Assembly (NCBI GenBank): GCA_010093515.1
Contig: MU001685.1
Coordinates: 661,851 to 725,850 of the forward strand
Origin: Lineolata rhizophorae
Taxonomy: Eukaryota; Ascomycota; Dothideomycetes; Lineolatales; Lineolataceae
Reading direction: 5' to 3'
DNA length: 64,000 nt
Part shown: positions 1-10,755 of the stretch, in pieces
How positions within the stretch are numbered: position 1 is the first letter of the stretch
Layout: the number at the start of each line of letters is the position of its first letter
The notes under the pieces: generated by a model
The model's database searches: none
Told to the model about the DNA's origin: nothing
What the model saw: only the letters and a program-made list of their open reading frames with translations
Translations under genes and position numbers: made by a program

Positions 1-1248
1 TGTTGTCCTCGATGGTCACCGTCGAGATCATGTCCTGAAACGAGTTGTCGCCCGTCTTCTCGTTGACCCATTGAATGCCGCGCGGGGAGAAGATCGAGAA
101 GCCGGACGAGGAGCCTGGGCGCGTTTCGGGCCTCTATTAGCAACCGTGGTCTCCCTTTCCGCTTGAAGTACAACATTTGCAACTGACTTACCGATATACC
201 TCGTCTCCCCACAATTGTTCGTCACAAGCGAGCACATCATATCCGACAAAGCCTCAACCTCCTCGTTTTGCCCTTGCCCGCCGCCCTCTCCCGGCGCCGC
301 TCCCTCGCCGCTCTTCCTCGGCTCCGGCGAGGTCATGCCCGAGCGCGGACTCGGCAGCCCGCCGCCGTACTGGGACGCGCTATGCGGCGTGCCAGTTCCG
401 CCCGCGGCGCCGTCCTGACCACCCGCCTCGGAGCGCCCTGCCGTCGTCTTGGGCGACTCGACCGGGGTGCCCGCATTAACGCTGTTGTTGCTGCCGTTCG
501 CGGCGCTGCCGTTCGCGGCGCTACCGTTCGCGGCCTTTGCGGCGGCGGCCTTGTCCGCCAGGCGCTTCTCGAGCGTGCCGAGGTCGGTGCGGCCGTCGTC
601 GTCGTCGGAGAGGAGGCCCGAGAGCCGCAGCAGAGACTCCATGCGGCCGAGGCGGTTCTCGAGACCCTCGATGTACTTCGCCCTGTTGCCGGTTGCGTCG
701 CTGGTTAGCGTTGGGTCCCTGCACTCAAGGATACGTGCCGAGCAGAAGGAGGGGCAAGCTCGGGGCGCATATATGTATTACCCTTTGGGTGGACTGCGCT
801 TCTTCTCCACCTGGGTGAAGACGCATTCGACTTTCTGGTTCTGGCAGTGGGTGCACGCCGGCATCTTGCCGTCGCAGCGAATCTTCTTCTTGCGGCACAT
901 GTCGCATGCCTACAGATGTTGCCGGGCGCATTGGTCAGCTCCTCAACTTTGTCTTCGGCGAGGCGCGGTCAAGGAATAGTGAGAGGCAAGTGGGACGGAG
1001 CAGCTTTCGGGGGCATGGGATTGTCAACGCACCCTCGCTATGCGGCGACGCTTCGAGTCGCTGGGGTCGCCGCCGTCGTCCATGGCGAACATGGTGCCGT
1101 CGTCGAAGATGGGACCCATGAGTGAGGGCGCCATGGGTGACTCTTCGCTACCGAAGATGCGCGGCGGTTGGTTGACGAGCGGCGGCGGCGGCGGCGGGGC
1201 ATGGTTCATGAAGGCCATGGCGGCCGTCTGGTCGAGCGTGCCGTCCAT
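1..1248 (-). CDS. Zn(II)2Cys6 transcription factor, N-terminal part (runs off window)
   Basis: DNA-binding regulator of the fungal binuclear zinc cluster family, acting in the nucleus. Four exons fit: 1248-1033, 909-782, 682-192 and 114-1 (continuing beyond the window), with conserved protein running across each junction. The zinc cluster is split by the first intron: exon 1 ends in KRRRIAR and exon 2 begins [19 protein letters not shown], followed by CX2C spacing typical of the family; a linker and coiled-coil ([20 protein letters not shown]) follow. An alanine/glycine/asparagine-rich spacer contains an AANGS triplet repeat near 480-530. The last readable part ([18 protein letters not shown]) precedes the fungal transcription-factor middle-homology region, which lies outside the window. 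The N-terminus has a proline run. Seen: cluster and splicing. Known: Zn2Cys6 proteins bind CGG half-sites. The regulon cannot be named from this fragment; whether it controls the neighbouring catabolic genes is open. Confidence 0.9.
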
Positions 1249-3195
1249 GCTAGAACGGGAGTTGATCCTGCTCTCGGCGGAGAGAGGCCGTCGGGTCAGA
1301 AACGGGCTGGGCGCGGCAAAATCGTCGGGGCGCGGAGCGCCGGAGAGCGTGGAAAGAAAGCTCGTTGTAGACGAGCGGTAGACGGGTGGGGGGCTGCTAT
1401 GACGACGTCGACGGCACGAGGGGGGTGGAGAAAGGGATCAGCGAGTGACAAAAGACGGACGGGCGGCCTCGGTCTTGATCTTGCGCGCCGGAGGCCTAAA
1501 AGAAAAGGAAAAGCTATTTCGAGGGGGCAGACTCGTGGTGGTGAGGAGGCGGCAGTAGGCGAGAAAGTGCGCGCGCGGACTAGGCCTGATGTCGCCGTTG
1601 GCGCCGGGGTTGTACGAGGGTGGTTAAGCTTCTCTGAAACGGTTTCTGATGCACGGAGGCGAGGTCGGACGAGATGGTGCATCAAGGCCGCGGGGCCGGG
1701 GCGATGGTGTGCCCGCACCTTTGGAATCAAAGCCTCATCGACCAAAGGCCCGATCCCGATTTGCCTCGTTCCCCAGCGAAGAATCTACCTGGAAGATCGC
1801 GCGGGAGAAGAAGCCATACATGCAGACGGACCGGCGCACGCCTGTAGGACGCGTAGCGCGGCCATGTCGTATGTTGCTCCCCGCGCGGCGCCTTGATTGG
1901 CTCGGCTGCGGGCGGCTAGCCTGCCCAAAAGAGCGTGGCCTTGCGAGCGGCGAGCCGGCAGAAGCGGCCGCCTGCTTCGTCCGCCCCGTTTCGACCGGGC
2001 CAAGTCCGTACGGCTATACGATATACGGCTCCCGCACATCTCAACTCCTCGCACACCCGCAGGTGCAGAACGTGTCAAAAGAGAAGGGAATCCCAAATCT
2101 CACAGGAGACAAAACACCCGCCGGCCACTACCACCTGCAGTGCCACTGCCTGCTACGCGCCAAATCAGGGCACTCCGCACTCCGCACTCCGCAACCGTGG
2201 TACAATCTGAGGCCTCCCAATTGCCGCGGACCCTTCGGGCTTAGTGTACGGCCGTCGGGCTCTAAAGTACCGGCACATGTGTATGTACATAAGTAAAGCT
2301 CCCCTCGCTCCGGGCGAGGCTGGCTGCAAAAATGTTTCACGGCTCGAGAGCAGTCAAGCCACACGGGCGACGAGAAACACCGGGCCCAGGCCTCCAGCAG
2401 CCTCCTTCGCCCCGACCGGGCGGCCATGGCGAATCGTGGAGGCCGCCACCCGCCCTGCCTGCCTCGCCGCCACGGCAAAGCACGGAGATCGGTTCCGCTT
2501 ACGTAGTACATCCTTCCGCTCCTCCCAGAGCAGCAGCCGAGAGGCATGCGGTCGTACCTACCTGTCCTACGTACATGTGCACGCCCGCGCCCCCTGGTGC
2601 AGCTTGACTGGGTCAGTGCGGCGGGGCGCGCTCCGTCATCCAGTGGGCCAACGGCTCTCCATCACTGCTGTGTATGGACGGGAGCCCCACGGGCCCGCCA
2701 CGTTCTTTCCGCCAACGCCGGCGCCGTGCCTACCTGCTGGAAGCCAAAGCCCGCAGTAGCGCCTTCAGGGCGCAGCCCCTCCGCCCGCCGCCCTGCACGT
2801 CGTGCAGCCTCCAAAACCCGCGACTTGTCTCTTCTTCCCTCGCCATCTTCCGTTTCGAACCCGCTGAAACCCCGCCACCCACCAATCTCCTTCCCTGTGC
2901 CTGCCTATTCGCCCGCCGTGTGTGCGCCTCCTGTGTGTCACGTGTGTCCAAGAAAAGCTTCTCGCCAAAACACCCCCCAGACCCAAAACCATGTACGTAC
3001 CTGATACACGCCGCGCTTCCGCTTTGCGGATGGCGCCGAGCACAGATCAAACCTTGTGCGGAGTTCAATTCCCCGCCCTACCGGCGCACCTTGCCTGCGT
3101 ACATAGTCTGTACCCGCGCGGGCTGACGGACCTAAACGAAGCGTAGGCCCGACGAGCACGCCGCTTCGCCGTCGGCGTCGGCGCCGCCGTCAACC
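1249..3195. other. Divergent intergenic region, about 1.95 kb
   Basis: Shared upstream region of the minus-strand Zn2Cys6 regulator and the plus-strand alpha/beta hydrolase. It is GC-rich, holds many overlapping low-complexity open frames on both strands without family motifs, and a short tandem repeat of CACTCCG (three units, about 2171-2191). Pyrimidine-rich tracts occur near 2830-2960, ahead of the hydrolase. No gene could be supported. Confidence 0.6.
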
Positions 3196-5095
3196 ATGCC
3201 GCCGCCGCCGCCCATGACCGTCGACGAAGTGAAGCGGCACCCGGAGTTTCCGCACGTTTTCTGGAACTTGCCGCCGCGGGAGAAGGGCAAGCTGGCCGTC
3301 GGCCAGGGGCGTGGTGGGCCGTTCCACATTGCCTACGAGGTCCATGGACAGGGGCCTAGAAAGATGATTGTACGTTCCTCGTCTTAACTTTCTTTTTGGT
3401 TCCCTTCCTCTGTTGGCATTTTCGTACGGCCTCTCTCAAAGTGTGCCGGCTGTGGTAATGCTTTTCCGTGTTTCTTTTTATATGTTGTGCGAGTTTGTTG
3501 GGCCTCCTCGGTTATTACACCCCGTGAGCGACTGCCCCTGTTGATTGGGTTGGCTCTTGCCCGTTCTGTTGCACCCACCCAACGAATGCGGCGTAGACGT
3601 AGTTCTTGCGTTTTGGATTGGCATCACATAATGATTAGGAAGCCTGGACGTCTGGGACTGAGAACTCAATGCCCCATCCGCGCCGTATTGCACCGCCACC
3701 GGCGTCGGCATCTCAACCAGTCAACTTTGACCAATCAAGTTCACTCCACCAGTACTACGTGCCACTCACATGACCACCGTATTCGCTCCTTACATTCCTA
3801 ACTGACAATGATACGGTAAACCCTAGTGGATCATGGGCATGGGCAGCCTGAAATCGCAATGGCAGCGCCAGACCAAGGACTTCAGCCACTCCCAGGCCGA
3901 CCGCTACACCTGTCTCGTGCTCGACAACCGCGGCATCGGCGAGTCAGATAAGCCGCTGCTGCGCTACTCGACATCCGAGATGGCGCGTGATGTGCTCGAG
4001 GTGGTGGACCATGTAGGCTGGGCCAGTAAAAGGGAGTTGAACGTCGTGGGGATTAGCTTGGGGGGCATGATCGGCCAGGAGTTGGTAAGTTCAATCCATT
4101 GCGTGGTCCTGGTGACGGTACTGATTCAATGCCACTGCACGTAGGGGTTGATGGTGCCCGAGAGGATCAATTCGCTCTGTTTGGTCTCGACGGCGCCGTA
4201 CTTATTTCGGACGATTGTAAGTGATGAAGGCGCGGAGGAAGGAACATTTCGACGGGATTTGCACTCACGGATAGCTGACAGCCATTCATTGAGAATCTAC
4301 GAAATCGGATCAATCTATTGTGAGTGGATTCTCACCTTTTTTATACCCTTGACCAGTACCACTCTTTTAAGCATCACGTCAATTCGAGATTTCGTAAGCT
4401 CGAAGGTTGTTTCAATTCATTCAGTCTTATGCGCTTGGCAACGTCTTATGATATCATCGATATCGTTTATCAAACGACGTTTAAACCTTTGTCGTTGCAA
4501 GTTACATAATGGTCTCATTCAAATGGCCATATCTGACCTAATGTCTCTTAGCGTTACGGCGCTTCGGCTCAAGGTAAATCTCGCCAGCTAACCTCAACCC
4601 AGCATCCCCCGCTCGCTAGACGTCCAAGTTGCCAACGTCAAGAGATGGATGTACACGGACAAATGGATCTCGGCGCCTGACGACGCCGAGCCGGTTGTGG
4701 AACCATTCCCAACGAACGGCGATCGCTTCACCGCTATGGAGGTGCAGAAGCGCTCTGACCCGAATTCCTTAACTCGCGTCGGCTTCGTAGCCCAGGCCAT
4801 CGCCGCCGGCTGGCACCACAAGAGCGAGGCACAGATCAAGCAGCTGGGCGACAGAGTAGGGCGAGAGAGGATCATGGTTGCCCATGGCACCTTAGATCGG
4901 ATGATTACGGTGCCGCATGCGCATAAGATGGTGGAGGCATTGAAGGGCGAAGGCGAGGGCTACGGCGAGTTGACGGTCAAAATCGTGGAAGGAATGGCGC
5001 ATGTGATGCCGGTCGAAATTAGAAAGGAGTTTAATGGGTGGGTGGAGGAGATGGTAGGGAAGGGGGAAGCAGCGAATACCAGGGAGGGAGTATAG
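3196..5095 (+). CDS. Alpha/beta hydrolase (five exons)
   Basis: Predicted serine hydrolase of the alpha/beta fold, 344 residues, probably cytosolic. Exons 3196-3369, 3827-4084, 4145-4216, 4282-4319 and 4603-5095 total 1035 coding bases. Intron 1 (457 bp) and intron 4 (283 bp) are long for this genome. The oxyanion-side motif is WIMGMG, then LVLDNRGIGESDKP; the nucleophile elbow is GISLGG (Ser about residue 120). The acid/His end is seen as HGTLDRMITVPHAHKM and a late EGMAHVMP, where the His is the likely catalytic base. A lid-like segment (ENLRNRINLFIPRSLDVQ) is formed only when the 38-base exon 4 is spliced to exon 5. It is convergent with the ThDP decarboxylase, 169 bp away. Substrate is unknown; ester or C-C hydrolysis in aromatic breakdown is possible from context only. 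Confidence 0.88.
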
Positions 5096-5264
5096 GTTTT
5101 TCCAGATAAGGTGAAGGTGAAATGATGTTGAATATGACTTCTCGTGCCAGTGAAGGAATTCTCCCTCTTGGTAGCAAGTTTGGTGTTGATGAGCTCATTC
5201 TACACATAGACAAGAACAACTACGAATCGGCGATCTCTGTCCCAAGTCAGTTGTAAACTAGCCA

Positions 5265-7638
5265 CTATGCGCCCGGACGTAGACGAGCCATCTCCTTAAT
5301 CATCCACGGCATATCCATCTTTTCTAACATCAGCTCGACCATCTGCACATTGTCTGAGTCCCCTTGCAGGGCTGGCAACTGCAGTACCTTGTCGAATTCG
5401 GCTTTTGTCTCGACACGGCGGAACGCACCGGCTGAATCAGGGTGATTATAGAGCGGGAGAAGGTGAGCATATTTGTTAGGGGGAATGTCATTGTAAGCTA
5501 CAATAAAGGGTGTCCAGATTAGCCTTCACGTGAGCGTGGTTAGAAGCCTCAGGCTGACCATTCCTTCCCCAAGATGATTGTGAAGTTCAGGGGCACATGA
5601 AACTTACGTGCTTCCTCGCCATGAATAAGCCTCTCGACCGCATATCCGTGGTTGTTGATGACGAATATCAACGGCTTCACGCCGTCTTTCGCAATCATGG
5701 TCGCAATCTCCTGCATCGTCAGCGCAAGGCTACCATCTCCGGTCAACAGTACCGTCCGCCCCCGCGGCCTGCCGGTTTCATGGTGCAGCTCGTCGAGCGC
5801 GAGCTCAGACCCTAGCGCGGCCGGAACAGCGTAGCCGATGCTGCCCCAGTAGACTTGGGCAATGACGCTGCATTTTGTCGGTAAGCCTATGTTTTCACCA
5901 GAAGAATGACTGAGCCGAGCCCGAATAACAAATGCAACGTACTGGGTATGGGCCGGCACCGTATTTTGCAGGACGCCGAAAGGAGCGGTGCCGATGTCTG
6001 CCAAGATAACGTCGTACGGCCTAAGAAACGATGCGAAGCGGCACCACATCCAATCTTGGGTCAACGTCGTGCTATCGGCCTCGGCCAGGGGTGGCCAGGG
6101 AGGAATGGCGGCGCATGTTCGTCTAGATAGAGCGGTTCCGGCCATGGCGGTGGCGAGGCGCTCAATAAGTGACTTGATGTGAGTACCGCTCAACTTTCGA
6201 CCCTTGATCTGTTTTGGTGCTTTAGCTAGAAAATCCCTTCACGTGGGAATTCAAGGCAGTAGATTACCTCTACGTCGTACTCATTGATGTATATCGTGCT
6301 CTTCTGATCAAACCCTCTCGTGAAACTGCCCGTGTTCAGGTCTGAAGGAAAGTTCCCGAGCACCAACACGATATCGCTCTGCTCCATTACTTCTTTCACT
6401 CCCGGTCTGTTCACCTTGCCATTGTACATGCCCACCCAATAGGGTTCCGATTCGTCAATGATCGATTTACCCCACGCAGAACTGAAGGTCGGTATTTTTA
6501 TAACATCTGCGAGCTCCCTAGCAGCCTCCAAGGCGCCATGTTGGCGGGTGACGCCGTCGACGAACAGCGCTGGTGTCTTTGCCTCACCTAGGGCCTTCTT
6601 GATGCTGTCAACGGCATTTTTCTCCGCCTCCTCGTCCACGGGCGGCGTTAAGTCGATCTTGGTGTTGAGGAGATTGGCTGGCACTTCCTCCCAGACCATG
6701 TCCAGTGGGATGAAAATGTAGACGGGATGGGACTGCAAAATGCATTCCCTAATGACACGCTACGACGATATTAGGAGCAAAGTTCCGCCAATTAAACACC
6801 CTATTAGTGACTTACATCAATCTCCGCAGGTGCCTTTTCAGTGTCCCACAGCTCCGCCGCGTCCACACGGACATGTAGTGCTGACTTATTATGGACCTAT
6901 TGCACGGCCACCGGATTAGCACGTTTTTCCCGCCGTTTGCAAGAATTTTCGACGAAATTCTTACCTGATGGTCCGGTCTCTCCCCCATGTTATGGTGAAT
7001 CATCATGTGGTTCTTCTGCATCATCCTCAGTGTCTGCCCGACGACGTGGATGACCTTGACGTGCTCCGCATTGGATCCCGCGACTCCGTTCATGGCACTT
7101 AGTTCACCTTGGCACCATCAGCCTATTTCTTACATTATAATAGAACTAGTTATTGGCGGGTCATACCAACACCATGCGTAGTCACGACTGTATCGTTGTT
7201 AGCGTTAGTCTTTCATTTTTAGCAGGACGTTATCGCGACATTGAACACATACAGCACCCTGGAGCTCCCTTTACTCTCGCGTACCCGTCAGCAGCATACG
7301 CGGCGTTCAATTCGTTCTGGTTTCCGACTATTGCGACGTCAGCAATCGGCTCTCGAACGAACTCGCTACGCCCTAGGATGCCAACTTACCCCACTTTAGG
7401 CCTTCAACTTCGAAAATATAATCCAGCAACTGGAGATTGAAGTCTCCGGGTACGCCCTATATAAACCGTAAGACAGGCAAATAATTTGGGTGTATGTAGA
7501 ACTCCAAAGTGACTCACCATTATACTCCTAGTTCCCACTTCACGAATCCTTACAGAGGTTAGCCAAATGGTAGCAAAAGGAGCCAAGGGGCATACACGCT
7601 CACCTCTCCCACAAGTACCGCCCAAGTGTAATCTTCAT
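5265..7638 (-). CDS. Pyruvate decarboxylase-type ThDP enzyme (eleven exons)
   Basis: Thiamine-diphosphate 2-keto-acid decarboxylase, 567 residues, converting pyruvate or a larger 2-keto acid to the aldehyde and CO2. Exons: 7638-7604, 7548-7518, 7456-7390, 7327-7253, 7187-7167, 7107-6965, 6896-6816, 6759-6268, 6208-5943, 5867-5608, 5497-5265 (1704 bases). The catalytic set of yeast Pdc1 is present at near-identical numbers: Asp27 (MGVPGDFN), Glu50 (NQNELNAAYAADGYAR), His114-His115 (MMIHHNMG), and a C-terminal Glu in NNHGYAVERLIHG. The ThDP/Mg motif is TGDGSLALTMQEIATM followed by NN. The N-terminal half is cut by six introns, with exons of 35, 31 and 21 bases. It sits between the hydrolase and the intradiol dioxygenase, so an aromatic 2-keto acid (phenyl- or indolepyruvate type) is a plausible alternative substrate; sequence alone does not decide. 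Confidence 0.92.
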
Positions 7639-8252
7639 AGCGAAATTCTCTGGGCAGGAAAAGAGTAAAAGATACCAATTGAAAAGGCTCGAAGCGAGAT
7701 TCAGCCCCAACCTGCGCGACAGTCGTGTTTATATCCACAAATCGCCCCACAAAGAAACAGGGCATTTTCCGGCAAGCGGACACTAGACAAAATAGAGAAA
7801 TTTCCTAAAGAGGTTACGGATAAGCAAGCAGTTTGCCGGCATGGGTAAGCGTACGAGTATATAGATGGTAGGGCGCCTGACATACTTTCGTGGGGGCTAA
7901 GAGTGGTCACTCTTGATTCATGACGGCAAAGTTTTAGTCGTGAAGAGAGCCCCAAAAAGGCGCATATGAACATGTTTTACAGTCTTAGCATATAGAACAT
8001 AAAGCTATCCATGCGAGGAAAAGCTCAATGAGCTGTTTTTAGAAAGTGACCTATTAGGAGAAGCCAAACTATAGAGCGGACGAGAAGCTAATTGACACGA
8101 GGGATGAGCATGAAGGCTCCGGATTGTAGCGGAGAGATAACTAAATAGGGCACTTTAGAGTAAATGCTGGACTAGTGGCAATAGGAATTTGAATTCGTAC
8201 AACACAGAGAATGGACACCTCATTGCACAGTTGGCGTAATGGTTCCAATTGC
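7639..8252. other. Intergenic, between decarboxylase start and dioxygenase end
   Basis: About 0.6 kb, AT-leaning, upstream of the decarboxylase and downstream of the dioxygenase, both on the minus strand. No coding sequence or repeat seen. Confidence 0.5.
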
Positions 8253-9305
8253 TTACAAAGACGCGCTTGGAGCCGTGGTCCCAGACACACCGGATTTCTT
8301 CGCTTGTTCAAACGACGCAAGCTTGAAATCGTAGGGTAGTTCGAACTCAGCCTTGGGATCACCGTTTCGCGGTAGAAAGTCTACGATGAGAGAATCTTTC
8401 ACCGCAAACACAGAATCGTTGGTGACGTATTTATCCCGCCGGTCAAATATCTGCGTCACTAAGGGCTTGTAGCCTGGCGCCTTGATCTAGTTCAGTCGTT
8501 AGCCAAAATATACCGTACTGCACGAAGATGACAGAGTAAACCTACAATGAAATGGATATGTGCCGGCCGGTAGGGATGCCTATCCATAAGTTGTATCATC
8601 CTCCCCGCTGGCCCGTCAAAAGGAATCGGATACGACGTCGGCCGCAGACAATAAAACCAGAACTTTCCGTCCTTGCCTGTCGTGAACCGCCCGCGGAGAT
8701 TCATGTCCGGTTGGTCAGGATCTTGCTGCTCGTACAAGCCATTTGGTGCCGTGTGCCAGACGTCAAGTTCGGCACCCTCGATTGGCTCTCCAGTGGTGTA
8801 ATCTGTTACCTGCCCGTACATGAAGGTGTGGTCGCCATCCTCGATCTTGTTCATGACGATGCTGTCGCCCATCTGTCGCTTCGGTGCGTCCTTGCGCCAG
8901 AATGGACCTAGAATGGCCGTCGCCGTCGGCAGATCGTTGGCTTCTGTGACCATCTTGTACGTGATCTCGTCGACAAGGGACTCGAGGCCCAGTACGTCAC
9001 ATAGGAGCTGGCCTTCGTTGCGCTTATCGTCAGACATGCGCCCGCATTCATTGAGCTACCCACGTTAGCGTTGATCCCGGGTGTTATTTGCAAGTGGCTT
9101 TGCTAAAGCTGCATACTAGTTCAACGGCCGCCATCCATTCGTCGACGGTAATTTCATTCTCTCTCGCGAAGTCATGGAGGTGCTGGATGAGAGAGTCCAA
9201 CACTTTGCGTAGCCGAGGTGGCACTTTCGGTCCCATGGAGTTGACGACACTTCTGGTAAAGTTGGGATCATACTTGGTAGTTTGGCTTTGTGCTTCGGAC
9301 GCCAT
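8253..9305 (-). CDS. Intradiol ring-cleavage dioxygenase (catechol/hydroxyquinol 1,2-dioxygenase type)
   Basis: Non-haem Fe(III) enzyme that opens catecholic rings between the two hydroxyls to give (cis,cis-)muconates or maleylacetate, 310 residues. Three exons, 9305-9117, 9055-8546 and 8486-8253 (933 bases). The N-terminal helical dimerisation domain includes GPKVPPRLRKVLDSLI and DEWMAAVELLNECG, the latter restored by removing intron 1. The catalytic beta-sandwich holds all four expected iron ligands: Tyr171 (NGLYEQQDP), Tyr205 (PTSYPIPFDGP), His229 and His231 (YRPAHIHF). The segment GPFWRKDAP is typical of the family. No signal peptide, so an intracellular catabolic enzyme rather than a secreted one. 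It shares its strand with the decarboxylase; the first two genes upstream are not obviously co-transcribed. The subfamily resembles hydroxyquinol dioxygenases, but the catechol versus hydroxyquinol choice is an inference. Confidence 0.93.
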
Positions 9306-10084
9306 GATTGATGCGGGGATAAGACTTCGCCAAACAAACTCAATCTGAGGTCAGATGCGAGAAGGCAGGTGTGGAGATCATAAAGTAGTCAAGAGAGAAC
9401 AATGGCAATGCGGGGCAAAGTTATGTATAGATTCTCGAGCTTTCTGGATATTTAGATGTAGATTTATTGATACGGCCGCGAATCGACCTAGGAACAATCT
9501 GCAGGACGATGTCTTGAGGATGCCGCCAACGCGCCCGACCTCTAAAAGCTCACCTAGACAGGCAACAATGCGCGTCGGAGAGGGCAGTCTTCGGAGCCAA
9601 TGCCGCGGAAAGAAGCCGCCTCTCCCGTGCTAATGTGGTGGAGATGGCCTGATGCGGTTCCACCGAGTCGGATCGGCAAGTCCCCGCGGCGGAATGCATA
9701 CGTGCATGTACATATGTGCGGCGTGGGGATGCGCGTAACCGTGCAAGCTTGCAGCGTCTGTCAGCAGAATTGCCTCGGCCGCGGCTGCCCCCGGCCCCTT
9801 CCGGGAGCATTGAGGCCAACTCCGGACTAACGGCTCATATCCTCTGGCGGGGGCCGTTGGACGATGTCGATGTATGCATGTACTCCGCAAGCGGACCCTG
9901 GCCAGTAGCTTGGCCCACGGTCCCGGAAATGTCTTGGCAAGAAATGTCACGTGTGCGCAGTGGCCCGCCGGCAAGCGAGCGTGCATCGCCGGCCAAAGCG
10001 CCCCGGGTCCAAGACCACTAGACACGCCCCCCGACAAGCTTTCGCCGCAACTCGTCCAATCCGCCCCCCTCCGCCGCCTCCAGC
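9306..10084. other. Divergent promoter region, dioxygenase / complex I subunit
   Basis: About 0.78 kb between the minus-strand dioxygenase and the plus-strand complex I subunit. It contains several TACGTGCATGTACATA-like palindromic words (about 9700-9720 and 9868-9885). Open frames here lack motifs and are treated as noise. Confidence 0.5.
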
Positions 10085-10653
10085 ATGGCATCTGGCTACG
10101 GCCTCAGCGGCGGTATGTACTCCCGCGTCCGCTGGTCGGCCAATTCAGCTTTGCCGCGGTCCACGCCGTCTCAATTGAAGCAGTACCTGTGCCGACAGTT
10201 CGTGAAGCTCCGTTTTGCTGATGGCGTCGGTACGCAGGACCCGGTCGGTGCTTTCCCTTCTGGCAGGAAGTACTTGCCTGCTACGTGACCAATACCACCG
10301 TTGACGACGACTCCGGCAAGAGGAAGTGCGCCCCCGCGCTTGAGGACTACTACGAGTGCCTCCACCACAAGAAAGAGGTCGGTCTTGCCTGACGATCCTC
10401 CCTAGATCCCCTTGCCTGCTCGAGAGACGTCCCACGGTTTTTGCGCCCCGACGCTGACAATTTCCGACGCCAGGCCGCGCGAACGCGTATGCTTCAGGCG
10501 GCCTACCGCCGCGCCGAGACTGGCTACAAGCGTGACGATGCCCCTAGCGCCGGTGAGATTCGGAGGTTGGGCTTGATTGAGAGGACGGATGAAGAGATGA
10601 ACATCAAGCGCTCGAAGTTCATTCCGAGCGTAAAGACAAATGGCATTGCGTGA
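10085..10653 (+). CDS. Mitochondrial complex I accessory subunit, NDUFS5/15 kDa type (twin CX9C)
   Basis: Small accessory subunit of NADH:ubiquinone oxidoreductase, 115 residues, located on the intermembrane-space side. Exons 10085-10112, 10238-10377 and 10474-10653 (348 bases). Removing the introns brings together a CHCH domain with two CX9C motifs: CFPFWQEVLAC and CAPALEDYYEC, then LHHKKE. Such cysteine pairs are oxidised by the Mia40 import system. The C-terminal half is basic and helical (TRMLQAAYRRAETGYKRDD). The ATG chosen opens MASGYGLSGG, only ten codons before intron 1, a common arrangement for this fungal family. It is convergent with the RAD51 paralogue (102 bp between stop codons). 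NDUFS5 is preferred over other CHCH proteins because of the length and the HHKKE tail; the assignment to a specific Neurospora nuo name is not made. Confidence 0.82.
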
Positions 10654-10755
10654 GCGGCGAAGAAGACGTGCCCGTCCCACGTCTTGCTTTGTATTTACTG
10701 TCCAGACGGAATAACTATATCCGCCGCTTGGAGTGCTTTACAAAACTCAAACAAT

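Noticed and set aside
1168-1896. 242-codon open frame on plus strand
   Set aside because: Lies antisense to and upstream of the Zn2Cys6 gene in GC-rich DNA; Arg/Gly-rich, no motif, no sensible introns.
4321-4358. 38 bp intron with acceptor CCAG in the hydrolase
   Set aside because: Too short for splicing and it breaks the frame; the 283 bp intron restores the conserved lid segment.
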